Positions 40,951 to 48,206 of a stretch of 48,206 nt of DNA are shown here, in pieces. Both the position numbers and the translations under genes were made by a program. This DNA comes from Paraburkholderia panacisoli (lineage in GTDB: Bacteria > Pseudomonadota > Gammaproteobacteria > Burkholderiales > Burkholderiaceae), in the NCBI RefSeq assembly GCF_008369935.1, contig NZ_VTUZ01000058.1, forward strand, positions 1 through 48,206. Reading direction: 5' to 3'. How positions within the stretch are numbered: position 1 is the first letter of the stretch; each line of letters begins with the position of its first letter. The notes under the pieces were generated by a model. The model ran no database searches. It was not told the DNA's origin and saw only the letters and a program-made list of their open reading frames with translations.

Positions 40951-41988
40951 TCAGCCGCCGTTGCGGCCTGACTCGGCTTCTATATTCTCCGCCGCGGCAC
41001 GCGAGAACCGCATTTGATATTCACTCGGCGACAACCCGGTCTTGCGCTTGAACAATTGCCGAAATGTGCTGATATCGCCATAACCGACCCGCTGACTCAC
41101 CGCCTCGAGCCCAATTGGCCGCGTTTCCAGCAACCTTTTCGCGACCTCGATGCGCAGATTCTGCAGATACGTCAACGGTGCCAGCCCGACGGCTTCCTTG
41201 AACCGGCGATTGAGCGTGCGTTCACTGACAGCAAGCGACGCCGCCAGATCGCTCAACCGGAATCCCTGCTGCAACGTAGCCTCCATCTGTTGCTGGGCGC
41301 GCGCGACGAGCGTGTCGGTATGCCCATGTTCGTCGAGAAGCGTTGCAAAGGAAGCCTGCGAAGTCCGGTTCATGTCGATCAACAGCGCCTTCGCGGTCAT
41401 CGTGGCGAGTTCTTCGCCGGCGAATGTTTCGACGAGCCGCACCGCGAGATTCAGATACGACGTCACGGAACCGCCCGAGATGATGCCGTCTTGCGCGATC
41501 AGCAATTCCTGTGCGCGAACTTCGACACGCGGATAGCGGCGCGCGAAGTCCGCGGCTCTCGCCCAGTGCGTCGTTGCGGCGCGGCCATCCAGCAGGCCCG
41601 CCTCGGCGAGCAGGTAGTTGGCCGTGCAATAGGCCGCCAGCACGGCACCTGTCTTGCGTTGACGCCGCAGTGCGGAAGACAGCGCGTTCAACTGCTCGCG
41701 GCGCCCGATGAACTCGTCGATGTTCGAGAAAAATGGTGCCGTCAGCAGAACGGCGTCCGCCCGTTTGCGCGGGTCGATCTTGCCGTCGACGTGAATGGTC
41801 TGGCCCGACGCAGCCGTGACGGCTTGCCCGTCGAGAGATTCCACGCGCCATGCAAACACGGGCGCGGATGTCGTGCCCCGTGCAGCCTTGCGCGCATGGA
41901 ACTGATTGGCCGCGCTGAAGACGTCAACAGGGCCCGCGACGCCGGACGCGAGGATTCCGTCATAGACCCAGATGCGGACGATGGCCAT
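40951..41988 (-). CDS. GlxA-type AraC-family regulator (DJ-1/PfpI domain plus HTH)
   Basis: A 345-residue protein. The N-terminal DJ-1/PfpI-like domain (about residues 1-190) opens RIWVYDGILASGVAGPVDVF and contains AVLAAYCTANYLLAEAGLLD at the nucleophile-elbow position. The C-terminal AraC double HTH follows (about 235-330): LSDLAASLAVSERTLNRRFK and VSQRVGYGDISTFRQLFKRK with GLSPSEYQMRF. The domain order is that of GlxA-family activators, where the DJ-1 part is a ligand sensor. It is divergent from the tautomerase gene over 106 bases containing an inverted-repeat site, and so probably regulates it. Confidence 0.92.
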   Translation of the reverse strand: MAIVRIWVYDGILASGVAGPVDVFSAANQFHARKAARGTTSAPVFAWRVESLDGQAVTAASGQTIHVDGKIDPRKRADAVLLTAPFFSNIDEFIGRREQLNALSSALRRQRKTGAVLAAYCTANYLLAEAGLLDGRAATTHWARAADFARRYPRVEVRAQELLIAQDGIISGGSVTSYLNLAVRLVETFAGEELATMTAKALLIDMNRTSQASFATLLDEHGHTDTLVARAQQQMEATLQQGFRLSDLAASLAVSERTLNRRFKEAVGLAPLTYLQNLRIEVAKRLLETRPIGLEAVSQRVGYGDISTFRQLFKRKTGLSPSEYQMRFSRAAAENIEAESGRNGG

Positions 41989-42014
41989 TTGCGTGTCTGA
42001 AATTCCTTGAATAA

Positions 42015-42028
42015 TGGCGATGCTGCCA
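42015..42028. promoter_or_regulatory. Inverted-repeat site between the regulator and tautomerase genes
   Basis: TGGCGATGCTGCCA carries TGGC/GCCA arms, and the leader around it is copied at 35387-35440, where the palindrome is perfect. A likely site for the adjacent GlxA-type regulator. Confidence 0.5.
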
Positions 42029-42094
42029 CTTCCGGTCGCACGAGTAAACCCCGATCATGGCCACATCCAACGACCTGAAAGCAGGAGCCGCACC

Positions 42095-42649
42095 ATGCCA
42101 ATGATCGATGCACTGTGGCCCGAAGACGCCTTGACACCCGAGGCCGAAGCGCGCCTCGTCAAGGAACTGACCGACATCCTCATCAAGGCGGAAGGGTACG
42201 ATCCCGCCAATCCGATCGCACAGCGTGTCACCGTGTTCCATCTTCATCGGCCCGCCGCGATCTACATCGGCGGCGAACGCACGAACACAGTACGCTACCG
42301 GATCATTCCGTCTGCACCCGAAGGGCAATACACCGACGAATCGCGTCGCTCGCTTGTCAGAAACGTCACGGAAGCGGTGGCGCGCGCGGAGAACCGGCCG
42401 TTCGATGACGTCGCGCCGCGCGTCTGGGTCTTCCCGACCGAGATTCCGGATGGCGCCTGGGGGACGCGCGGCGCGATCTGGATGCTGCCCGATATTCATG
42501 CGCTGCTGGCGGGCGAGTCTGAGCGCGGCGTGGGCGTTGGACGCCTCGCGCGACGCCGCCTCGAGAAGGCGCGCATCACGCTCGAAGCAACGCTCGATGC
42601 CGCTAGCGCGGGCATGACGAGCAAACTGCAACTGGAGCGCCCAGCATGA
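42095..42649 (+). CDS. Tautomerase-family protein
   Basis: A 184-residue protein. It starts MPMIDALWPEDALTPEAEAR; removal of Met would expose the catalytic Pro1 typical of 4-oxalocrotonate tautomerase-like enzymes, followed by LVKELTDILIKAEG and VTVFHLHRPAAIYIGGE. The length suits a fused two-unit tautomerase (a second beta-alpha-beta at about 75-140, VRYRIIPSAPEGQYTDESRR), with a helical tail. GCAGGAGCCGC precedes ATG 42095; the upstream extension has no site. Its stop overlaps the next start (ATGA). Probably works on an enol/keto intermediate of an aromatic or dehalogenation pathway; substrate unknown. Confidence 0.87.
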   Translation: MPMIDALWPEDALTPEAEARLVKELTDILIKAEGYDPANPIAQRVTVFHLHRPAAIYIGGERTNTVRYRIIPSAPEGQYTDESRRSLVRNVTEAVARAENRPFDDVAPRVWVFPTEIPDGAWGTRGAIWMLPDIHALLAGESERGVGVGRLARRRLEKARITLEATLDAASAGMTSKLQLERPA

Positions 42650-43119
42650 AATTCAACGACACAGCCCCCGTGCTGGCGCCCGCAGGCGGTCCGCCGCTCT
42701 GGCTGGCGAGGCTTGCCGAAAACGCGACGCTCGAAGCCACCGTCCTGAAGCGTCCGATCGAGGGACGAGCCGATATTCTCTCCGTGATCCAACACGCGGT
42801 CTCGCTCTACGAATTCCAGCATCACAGCTACAAGGGCGAGATCGGCAACGGTTTGTACATGGAATCCTATCGGTCGCAGATCCAGGGCGTGCCGATCGAA
42901 ACGGTGGTCGTCGCGCATCTGAACGAACAGGGCGAGACGGATTCCGTGGTCATCAATCATCGCCCGCTCAACGCAGCGCTGCTGTTTTCGAAACGGATGT
43001 GCGAACGCGTCGATGAGCGCTTCCGCGATTGCTATCTGACGGGACCAGAAGCCGCAGCGCTGAATACGGCATCTGGTGTGGCCTCGCGCCAGCCTCCTTG
43101 TATTGACGAATTGCCGTAA
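42646..43119 (+). CDS. NTF2/SnoaL-like protein
   Basis: A 157-residue protein overlapping the tautomerase by four bases. The NTF2-like cone fold is suggested by LARLAENATLEATVLKRPIE, ADILSVIQHAVSLYEFQHHS, GVPIETVVVAHLNEQGETDS and INHRPLNAALLFSKRMCERV, the usual helix then curved-sheet order. Members include small isomerases, hydrolases and binding proteins. The conserved short core seen in steroid isomerases is not evident. Coupling to the tautomerase suggests consecutive steps. Confidence 0.82.
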   Translation: MKFNDTAPVLAPAGGPPLWLARLAENATLEATVLKRPIEGRADILSVIQHAVSLYEFQHHSYKGEIGNGLYMESYRSQIQGVPIETVVVAHLNEQGETDSVVINHRPLNAALLFSKRMCERVDERFRDCYLTGPEAAALNTASGVASRQPPCIDELP

Positions 43120-43156
43120 CGAACGATCTATCGATCGAAGCAGTGAGGATTTTGCA

Positions 43157-43240
43157 ATGACTGATGCACTTGATGGCCTACGCGAACACTATCGCGCGAT
43201 GCATAAACCAGGCGGAGGCTCGCGGCAGCCTTCAGGCTAA
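43157..43240 (+). CDS. 27-codon ORF, possibly the start of a deleted gene
   Basis: ATG 43157 has GTGAGGATTTTGCA as a good ribosome site and encodes MTDALDGLREHYRAMHKPGG then GSRQPSG. The first 17 residues look like a genuine helical protein start; the Gly/Pro-rich end does not. The stop touches the next possible start at 43240. Either a truncated gene joined to new sequence or a leader ORF for the exported protein behind it. Confidence 0.4.
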   Translation: MTDALDGLREHYRAMHKPGGGSRQPSG

Positions 43241-43260
43241 TGCGAAAAGAACAGGACATG

Positions 43261-43662
43261 ATGAAACGCCTTCTTCTTAATTTGACAACAGCCTCTGTGC
43301 TGGTCGCCTCTGCTGGAGTCTCCATGGCGCAAACCACTCCGATGCCAACCACGCCAACCACGAAGATATTGGCGATTGGCACCTTTCCGCCGGGCACGGA
43401 CATGCAACTTGTCCAACACATTCTTCCGACCGAAGTTCGCGAGACGGCGCAGCTCTACCTCGAGGGCAAGATTGACCAGTGGTATTCATTGCAAGACCGG
43501 GCTGGGGTGGCGTTCCTCCTGAACGTTACGGACGTAAGTCAAGCGCATGAAATGCTTGAGGCACTTCCCTTGGGGAAAGCGCACTTAATGACGTTCTCGC
43601 TCCTCCCAATAGGCCCACTGAAGCCGTTGAGTAAGCTTTTGAATCCGCCTTCCCCCCAGTAG
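43261..43662 (+). CDS. Small exported protein of unknown function
   Basis: 133 residues from ATG 43261 (or 140 from 43240), with a clear Sec signal: KRLLLNLTTASVLVASAGVS, cleavage after MAQ. The mature part begins with a Thr/Pro spacer (TTPMPTTPTT), then KILAIGTFPPGTDM and LPTEVRETAQLYLEGKIDQW, YSLQDRAGVAFLLNVTDVSQ, AHEMLEALPLGKAHLMTFSL. The pattern of strand, long helix, strand, helix and strand with an 'LPLG-A-LM-F-L-PIGPL' end matches muconolactone-isomerase/YCII-like ferredoxin folds (dimeric alpha-beta barrels). ATG choice is uncertain because CAGGA sits only four bases before 43261. Function unknown. Confidence 0.75.
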   Translation: MKRLLLNLTTASVLVASAGVSMAQTTPMPTTPTTKILAIGTFPPGTDMQLVQHILPTEVRETAQLYLEGKIDQWYSLQDRAGVAFLLNVTDVSQAHEMLEALPLGKAHLMTFSLLPIGPLKPLSKLLNPPSPQ

Positions 43663-44300
43663 AAAGCGCTAGAGCGTTCGGGGCTGCTGCGTCGCCGGTT
43701 ATCTTGGAGAGGCAGGCAACGTGAGCAGACTGTCTCGCCGTTGTGGCGATGAAGGCGGTGGTAGACACAGACGGGCAACGTCATGACGCGCATGAGCCGT
43801 TTGACCAGCCCACGGCCTCAATGACGGGCCTCGGTAGGCCCGCCTGTGCGAGTCCACCACGAAGCTGGGCTTGTGTGATGATCGCGAAGTCGAACGGCTT
43901 CCCAGTGAGATTCCGTGACCAACGCGGTGCGTTCGACTCCTGTCACCACGGATGATCCTGTCGCGTTGTAAAAGGCCCCTTCTGAATGGCCTTCACCGAC
44001 TAGCGCACGGGGCTTGCGTTTCGACTGACTCGTCGAATACTCACCGGACGTCCGCTCTGCAGCGAGACGTGGGGCCGGAGTCGGACCCGTTGCTGCCGGT
44101 CGAGCCGTCGGAGTAGCAAGGGCAGGTATCAGAGTGGAACAGTCATTCCGTATCCGTAGGCGGACCGCATGTGTCGTGATCTAACCCACAGCGCCAGACG
44201 AAGAGTTGGATCCGACCCACCGGCCGCAGCGCGCACGTCTGTCGACGAATTCGCACTGGTCGCTATTTTCAACTAGTTGTGCGATCGCTTACCGCGGCGC
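43663..44300. other. Intergenic, nothing recognised
   Basis: No supported gene. AAGGCC/GGCCTT forms a short hairpin at about 43970-43991. The end of the stretch leads into a sigma-54 promoter and may contain enhancer sites, which I could not define. Confidence 0.4.
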
Positions 44301-44307
44301 CACCCTT

Positions 44308-44322
44308 TGGCACGCACTTTGC
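44308..44322 (+). promoter_or_regulatory. Sigma-54 (RpoN) promoter
   Basis: TGGCACGCACTTTGC matches the consensus TGGCACG-N4-TTGC exactly, with GG and GC at the required -24/-12 spacing. A start site near 44334 would leave about 70 bases of leader before the small peptide gene at 44406. An enhancer-binding activator is required by this class; none is encoded next to it. Confidence 0.8.
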
Positions 44323-44405
44323 CTTAATCCTCATCGAGGAGTGGAGACACCCTCAAAACAAGCTCCGACATTCCTAACTGACTGATTTGCCCTTGGAGAA
44401 TCGAA

Positions 44406-44591
44406 ATGAACACGCTGGTAATCAAAGACCTCCCCGTAGCCGTTGAGATGGATCGTACTGCAATGAGTGCCGTCAGCGGCGGCAGGTTGCCGCAGCAGCT
44501 GGTGAACATCATCCAGGCCGTTTCCGACTATGCAAACGACTCTCCGGTCCAGCACAGTTTTACTGGCAGTGGGGCTTCTGTGACGTACTAA
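44406..44591 (+). CDS. 61-residue double-glycine-leader peptide (bacteriocin/RiPP-like)
   Basis: TTGGAGAATCGAA precedes ATG 44406. The peptide opens MNTLVIKDLPVAVEMDRTAM and SAVSGG, a classic leader layout: hydrophobic-acidic amphipathic stretch, 'L--+-M-AV-GG', then a 33-residue core RLPQQLVNIIQAVSDYANDS followed by PVQHSFTGSGASVTY. Gly-Gly leaders are cut by C39 peptidase-ABC exporters in class II bacteriocins and related signals. The core has no Cys, is amphipathic at first and Gly/Ser-rich at the end. No transporter, immunity or modification gene is adjacent, so the partner must be elsewhere. It is bracketed by a sigma-54 promoter and a terminator as a single-gene unit. The leader assignment is inference from pattern. 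Confidence 0.8.
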   Translation: MNTLVIKDLPVAVEMDRTAMSAVSGGRLPQQLVNIIQAVSDYANDSPVQHSFTGSGASVTY

Positions 44592-44617
44592 CCGAAACAC
44601 GGTGATTTCGTAGCTCA

Positions 44618-44645
44618 AGGCCCCCTCCAACGAGGGGCCTCTTTG
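44618..44645 (+). terminator. Intrinsic terminator after the peptide gene
   Basis: AGGCCCC (44618-44624) pairs with GGGGCCT (44634-44640), with TC/GA extending the stem past a bulged C and a CAAC loop. CTTTG follows. It lies 27 bases past the stop. Confidence 0.8.
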
Positions 44646-44715
44646 AATTCGCTTCCGGTGAGTTTATCTGCGCTGCCCCGATACCGACCGTTCCGCTTCA
44701 ACTCGACGGGTTGTT

Positions 44716-44925
44716 AGCACGATTCTCCAGTTCCGCCATCTGCTCGAAACGCATGGTCTGGCGGCGCAAATACTCGCGCTGGTCAATCAGATCCTGACGG
44801 AGAAAGGCTTGACGTTAAAGGCTGGATCCGCAGTCGACGCCACCCTGATTGCCGCGCCCAGTTCTACAAAGAACGGTTCCGGTACCCGGGATCCAGAAAT
44901 GCAATCGACGCAGAAAGGCGGCCAC
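44716..44925 (+). mobile_element. IS5-family transposase fragment
   Basis: The frame reads STILQFRHLLETHGLAAQIL, ALVNQILTEKGLTLKAGSAV, DATLIAAPSSTKNGSGTRDP and EMQSTQKGG, the central part of IS5 transposases up to the first Asp of the DDE triad (VDATLIAAPSSTKN). The rest, including 'W-FGMKAHIGVD', is gone. Dead fragment of about 70 codons with no ends seen. Confidence 0.85.
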
Positions 44926-44995
44926 TCTAACGCTAAAAAAGCTGCCGTCCGGCTAATCGATGCCGCCACCGTCAGTGATCAACCGCAGTTCTGAC

Positions 44996-45321
44996 GTAGA
45001 ACTCGGCTGGCCCCAAAGTCAACTAAGGCCGATGTCGAAGCATCCATCTTAGACAACCGGACGGCCGGTTGCGAGGGCGGAGCCGACGCCTAAACGTCTG
45101 ATCGACGACGCATGTGAACGGCAGGTCGTGGCCGAAAGCACCAGTTCGGCAAACGCTCTCCAGAGCGGACGTTGGAGTCATCAACAGCAGCCTCCGGCAG
45201 GCTGGGTGAATGCGTATTTCCGGCCAGTTGCAGACATCGGCTACATCGTTGGACAGTCATTCGAAGGGCCGCCGCACGTGCGAAAGCGGCCGTCCCCTGT
45301 CGCGCGGCCGAGGCGTTGCGC
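44996..45321. other. Intergenic, nothing recognised
   Basis: About 325 bases after the IS5 scrap. Frames are open but unrecognisable. The GC-rich text near 45060-45120 is similar in style to the debris at 850-1000. Confidence 0.35.
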
Positions 45322-45498
45322 TTATCTGAGTTTGCGAGCTAGTGTCGCCACTTCAACTGACCGTGCTGGCGCAAGTTCTGCCAGCAAATCCATCATCCAC
45401 GCCGTGTCGTTGCCGCCGATAAATTCGGACGCCAGGTCAAATTCGATGGCGTCGTGGGTATTTCTTGATGTAGGCGGATGACTGAAACTGGTTACCAT
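45322..45498 (-). CDS. Possible small hypothetical protein (58 aa)
   Basis: From ATG 45498: MVTSFSHPPTSRNTHDAIEF, DLASEFIGGNDTAWMMDLLA, ELAPARSVEVATLARKLR. The second half looks like a regular amphipathic two-helix protein and ends cleanly, which favours real coding. There is no visible ribosome site, and the frame runs further upstream to 45564. Not recognised. Confidence 0.3.
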   Translation of the reverse strand: MVTSFSHPPTSRNTHDAIEFDLASEFIGGNDTAWMMDLLAELAPARSVEVATLARKLR

Positions 45499-45557
45499 CG
45501 CGCAGCACGCCGCGGCCGATTCAGAAAAGTCCCCGCCACCATCAAAGGAGTCTCCAG

Positions 45558-45716
45558 ATGCCACTCATCAATGTAGAGTGTTTGGCCATGGACGTCTTTC
45601 AGAATGAAAGCGTTGGCGCGTACCCGACACTTCGTATGGGCCGATTTCGGGTAACTTCGACGAAAGCCGCACGGCGCAAGGCATCCGCAAAATTGGCGCG
45701 GAAGATGCAAAGGTAG
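45558..45716 (+). CDS. Small basic protein (52 aa)
   Basis: ATG 45558 has a near-ideal ribosome site, AAGGAG, eight bases upstream. The product is MPLINVECLAMDVFQNESVG, AYPTLRMGRFRVTSTKAARR, KASAKLARKMQR: a neutral N-terminal half and a very basic Ala/Lys/Arg C-terminal helix of the kind that binds nucleic acid. The family is unknown. The opposite strand is also open here, but it lacks any site. A DUF3563-like gene follows 64 bases later, so the two may be co-transcribed. Confidence 0.55.
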   Translation: MPLINVECLAMDVFQNESVGAYPTLRMGRFRVTSTKAARRKASAKLARKMQR

Positions 45717-45780
45717 TCGACACGCGCGGATCCACCCGGCGCTCTGGAGTCCGCAGCATCAAACTCCAGTGGAGGACACG

Positions 45781-45951
45781 ATGTTGATATATCTAATTTC
45801 GATGGGTCATGTTTTATTCGCATACCTAAGTGAGTGTGCCGGGATACTCCTGAATCGTGCGGAGCACGGCCGGCGCGATGCATATCTCGCGTCCTGCGCC
45901 GATATCGGCGAGCTCGAGCGGCGCATGCGCGCGATCGAAAGTGACGCCTGA
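45781..45951 (+). CDS. DUF3563-like small protein (56 aa)
   Basis: ATG 45781 follows GTGGAGGACACG. The sequence MLIYLISMGHVLFAYLSECA and GILLNRAEHGRRDAYLASCA, DIGELERRMRAIESDA ends with the DUF3563 hallmark 'R-AYLA---DI-+LERRMR'. These tiny proteins are abundant in Burkholderia relatives and have no known role. The N-terminal 20 residues are hydrophobic and may be membrane-associated. The in-frame GTG at 45769 falls inside the ribosome site, so it is rejected as start. Confidence 0.78.
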   Translation: MLIYLISMGHVLFAYLSECAGILLNRAEHGRRDAYLASCADIGELERRMRAIESDA

Positions 45952-45993
45952 CGCACGTCTATCGAACACGGACAAACGATACGGAATTCCGAC

Positions 45994-46449
45994 ATGCCGT
46001 CGAGCTTGACTTCGAACAATGCGCGCACATCCGTCATCGCCTTGCATTGCTCGGGCGCTGGCGCAAATCAATGGCGTGCGCTCGATGAACTGCTCGATGG
46101 GCGCTATGCGCTGATCGCCCCTGAGCATTACGGCTGCGACAGGGTCGGACCGTGGAGCGGTGAGCGCGCGTTCACACTCGCGGACCAAGCAGCACGCACG
46201 GTCGAAATAATCGATCGGCAGCGCAGCAAGATACATCTCGTCGGTCATTCGTATGGCGGCGGCGTCGGGTTGCGCGTGGCGCTCGAACGACCGCACGGCG
46301 TGGCGAGCATCACGCTGTACGAGCCTTCGGCATTCCATCTGCTTAAAGGGATGGGAACACGCGGCGCGCGCGAATTTGCGGAGATTCTGGGCATCGCGAC
46401 GCGGACGGCGCAGGGGTTCCATCGAAGCACCAAGCTTTTGATCAAGTGA
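45994..46449 (+). pseudogene. Alpha/beta hydrolase, N-terminal half only
   Basis: 151 residues. The frame has VIALHCSGAGANQWRALDEL (oxyanion region), IDRQRSKIHLVGHSYGGGVG with nucleophile Ser in GHSYGG, and VASITLYEPSAFHLLKGMGT. Relatives run to about 270 residues. Here the sequence stops being family-like after AEILGIATRTA and ends QGFHRSTKLLIK. The cap domain, catalytic Asp and His are missing. A deletion before the FAD oxidoreductase is the simplest cause, so the product should be inactive. Confidence 0.78.
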
Positions 46450-46549
46450 GGGGCGAGGCTAAGGCACGCGTACGGCGCGAAGCCTCCCGGTACGGCAGCC
46501 CCGCGGCGGGCGTACGCAAAATGGATTTACTCTTCAAGGAGACAGCGTC

Positions 46550-47920
46550 ATGGGCGAATTTGCGATTCAGGAATTTCGCGGAAGGCTGATTGGTCCGTCA
46601 GACAAGGACTACGACGAGGCGCGCGCGCTATACAACGGTATGATCGATAAGCGGCCCAAGGTGATCGCTCGCTGCACCGACGCCGCCGATGTCATTGCGG
46701 CGGTCAACTACGCACGCGATAACAACCTGCTTCTCGCAATCCGCGGAGGGGGACACAACGGCCCTGGGTTAGGCAGTTGCGACGGTGGGCTAGTCATCGA
46801 CTTGTCGCAGATGCGCAGCGTACGCGTCGACCCAGCGAGCCGCACCGTGCGTGTCGATCCAGGCTGCACTGCAGCGGATCTCGATCATGCGACCCACGCC
46901 TTTGGCCTCGCCGTACCGCTCGGCATCGTGGGCAGCACGGGCGTCTCAGGTCTGACCTTGGGCGGAGGAACTGGCTATCTCACACGCAAGCACGGCCTCA
47001 CGGTCGACAATTTGCTCGAAGTGGATGTTGTGCTGGCCGACGGCTCTTTCGTCACCGCTAGCAAGGACAAGCACGCAGACCTCTTCTGGGCGGTGCGCGG
47101 GGGCGGCGGTAACTTCGGCGTGGCCACGAGCTTTCTATTTCAGGCCCACCACGCCAAAATGGTGTTCGCCGGTCCGATCTTCTGGGACGCTAGGGACGCC
47201 AAACAGGTTATGGCGATGTACCGCGACTTCATCCCCAACGCCCCCGAAGACCTTGGCCTGTTTGTCGGCCTCAAAACCGTGCCTCCAACCGATCCCTTCC
47301 CTAAGGAGCACTGGAACAAACGCGCCTGTGCTCTGATCGGCGCTTTCAACGGGCCGATCCCAGACGGTCAGAAGCTCATGTCCTCTCTGCTCGAGAAGCT
47401 GCCCGCCCCGCTGTTCAACTGGATGGGCGAGATGCCGTGGACTGCGATCAACAGTCTGTTCGACCCGTTCTTCCCTAAGGGCTTGCAGTGGTACTGGAAG
47501 GGCGACTTTGTCAAGGCGCTGCCTGACGAGGCGATCGACGTGCACATCGCCAACGCGCTCAAGGCACCGACCCCCTTCTGCCTGATGCACCTTTACCCTA
47601 TAGACGGCGCCGTTCGGCGGGTTCCCAAGGATGCCACGCCGTGGAGCGCGCGGGACGCGTCTTTTTCGATGGTAATTGCCGCGGTCAGCCCCGATCCCCA
47701 GGACGCCGAGGCGCTTAAGACCTGGGGCCGTGCCTACTGGGAGGCCATTCACCCGTTCAATCTGGAAGGCGCCTACGTCAATTTCATGGACGTCGACGAG
47801 GCCGAGAACCGCGTCGAACTAAGCTATGGCGACAACTACAAGCGCCTCGCCTCGATCAAGGCGAAGTACGATCCCAACAACCTGTTTCGAGTCAACCAGA
47901 ACGTTAAACCGAAAGCGTGA
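46550..47920 (+). CDS. FAD-binding oxidoreductase, berberine-bridge-enzyme type
   Basis: A 456-residue PCMH-fold flavoprotein. The FAD domain (about residues 30-215) includes RPKVIARCTDAADVIAAVNY, LAIRGGGHNGPGLG with the His that carries 8-alpha-histidyl FAD, GSTGVSGLTLGGGTGYLTRK and FWAVRGGGGNFGVATSFLF. The second covalent Cys of bicovalent enzymes is absent (GSTGVSG). The BBE C-terminal segment YGDNYKRLASIKAKYDPNNL, then FRVNQNVKP, closes the protein. Such enzymes oxidise sugars, alkaloids or secondary metabolites with O2. TCAAGGAGACAGCGTC precedes the start. The upstream neighbour is only a truncated hydrolase; substrate unknown. Confidence 0.93.
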   Translation: MGEFAIQEFRGRLIGPSDKDYDEARALYNGMIDKRPKVIARCTDAADVIAAVNYARDNNLLLAIRGGGHNGPGLGSCDGGLVIDLSQMRSVRVDPASRTVRVDPGCTAADLDHATHAFGLAVPLGIVGSTGVSGLTLGGGTGYLTRKHGLTVDNLLEVDVVLADGSFVTASKDKHADLFWAVRGGGGNFGVATSFLFQAHHAKMVFAGPIFWDARDAKQVMAMYRDFIPNAPEDLGLFVGLKTVPPTDPFPKEHWNKRACALIGAFNGPIPDGQKLMSSLLEKLPAPLFNWMGEMPWTAINSLFDPFFPKGLQWYWKGDFVKALPDEAIDVHIANALKAPTPFCLMHLYPIDGAVRRVPKDATPWSARDASFSMVIAAVSPDPQDAEALKTWGRAYWEAIHPFNLEGAYVNFMDVDEAENRVELSYGDNYKRLASIKAKYDPNNLFRVNQNVKPKA

Positions 47921-48206
47921 ATCTACGCGCGCGGCCTCGCGCGACCGCGCCGCGTGACGGTCGCGAATGCGCCGCCGACATTGCCGTCGTCGTTGCTGGC
48001 TAACTTGCTTGTGTCGCGCGCAGCTTGTAGAGCGTCGAACCAGTACATCTGGTCGGGTAGCAGCGGCGCATCACTGCGCCGCCGCCCCCTTCTATGAGCA
48101 GGAAGTTGTCAAGGCCTTTCACGACCTGTCTCACGAATCATTGGCCAGGTCCCATCGGGCGGCTCCGTAAAGAAGCGCCGTAGCGGGGGTCAAGGGCAGG
48201 CGAAGC
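47921..48206. other. Intergenic to window end, nothing recognised
   Basis: No gene or clear structure. CGCGCGGCCTCGCGCGACCGCGCCGCG just after the stop is hairpin-prone but lacks a T-run. Confidence 0.4.

Noticed and set aside
1..48206. CRISPR arrays, rRNA, tRNA genes
   Set aside because: No direct-repeat/spacer periodicity and no recognisable tRNA arms or rRNA sequence were seen when reading through. A covariance-model scan was not possible here.

Overview
The window looks like a chromosomal (probably secondary-replicon) segment of a Burkholderia-type betaproteobacterium (Burkholderia, Paraburkholderia or Caballeronia). The reasons are high GC with strong third-position GC bias, an AcnB-type aconitase beside a monomeric NADP isocitrate dehydrogenase, a DUF3563-like small protein, GlxA-type AraC and MarR regulators over small catabolic clusters, and many decayed insertion sequences (IS66, IS1182, IS110, IS5). 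This placement is inferred from protein resemblance, not from any search. I saw no rRNA, tRNA or CRISPR array.

Layout. 1-618: 3' end of a kelch-repeat protein. 619-2957: gene-poor stretch with an IS66 scar and a decayed GntR-type regulator. 2958-6089: mtnK, mtnA and a class II aldolase, a compact unit matching the methylthioribose / 5-deoxyribose salvage route that ends in DHAP. 6526-9685: a decayed genomic-island or prophage edge, with half an acetyl-CoA synthetase gene fused to an inward-pointing integrase scrap, a DUF4224 gene, interrupted DUF1643 and Lar-type phage genes, and a SET-domain protein. 10023-15613: acnB (minus) and icd (plus), two consecutive TCA-cycle steps, with TCTTATATAAGA-type operators upstream of acnB. 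16579-29592: a ten-gene minus-strand operon of unrecognised proteins, with a tandem-HTH LuxR-type regulator (30045-30488) just upstream. 30698-34706: IS remnants, a GH19 endolysin and a six-helix membrane protein. 34707-43662: a LysE exporter and a detoxification/catabolism block (epoxide hydrolase, NmrA-type reductase, exported alpha/beta hydrolase, nitrilase, MarR, GlxA-AraC, tautomerase, NTF2-like protein, small exported protein). 44308-44645: a sigma-54 promoter, a 61-residue double-glycine-leader peptide and a terminator. 45322-48206: small proteins, a truncated alpha/beta hydrolase and a berberine-bridge-type FAD oxidoreductase.

The strongest candidate for an undescribed system is the 13-kb operon at 16579-29592. 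It encodes six large, mutually related proteins with no evident signal peptides. Five carry an N-terminal (one an internal) aromatic 'FYY-x-P' strand motif, a central mixed region and C-terminal repeated beta modules. Also in the operon are a 345-residue protein of different type, two small paralogues sharing a YGD-IYLNGI / RGS-D-QLNT signature, and a 142-residue last gene with His-Gly and Cys-Cys motifs reminiscent of caspase-like folds. Serial paralogy, tight spacing and a dedicated regulator suggest parts of one multi-subunit assembly, possibly with a small effector. That function is inference only.
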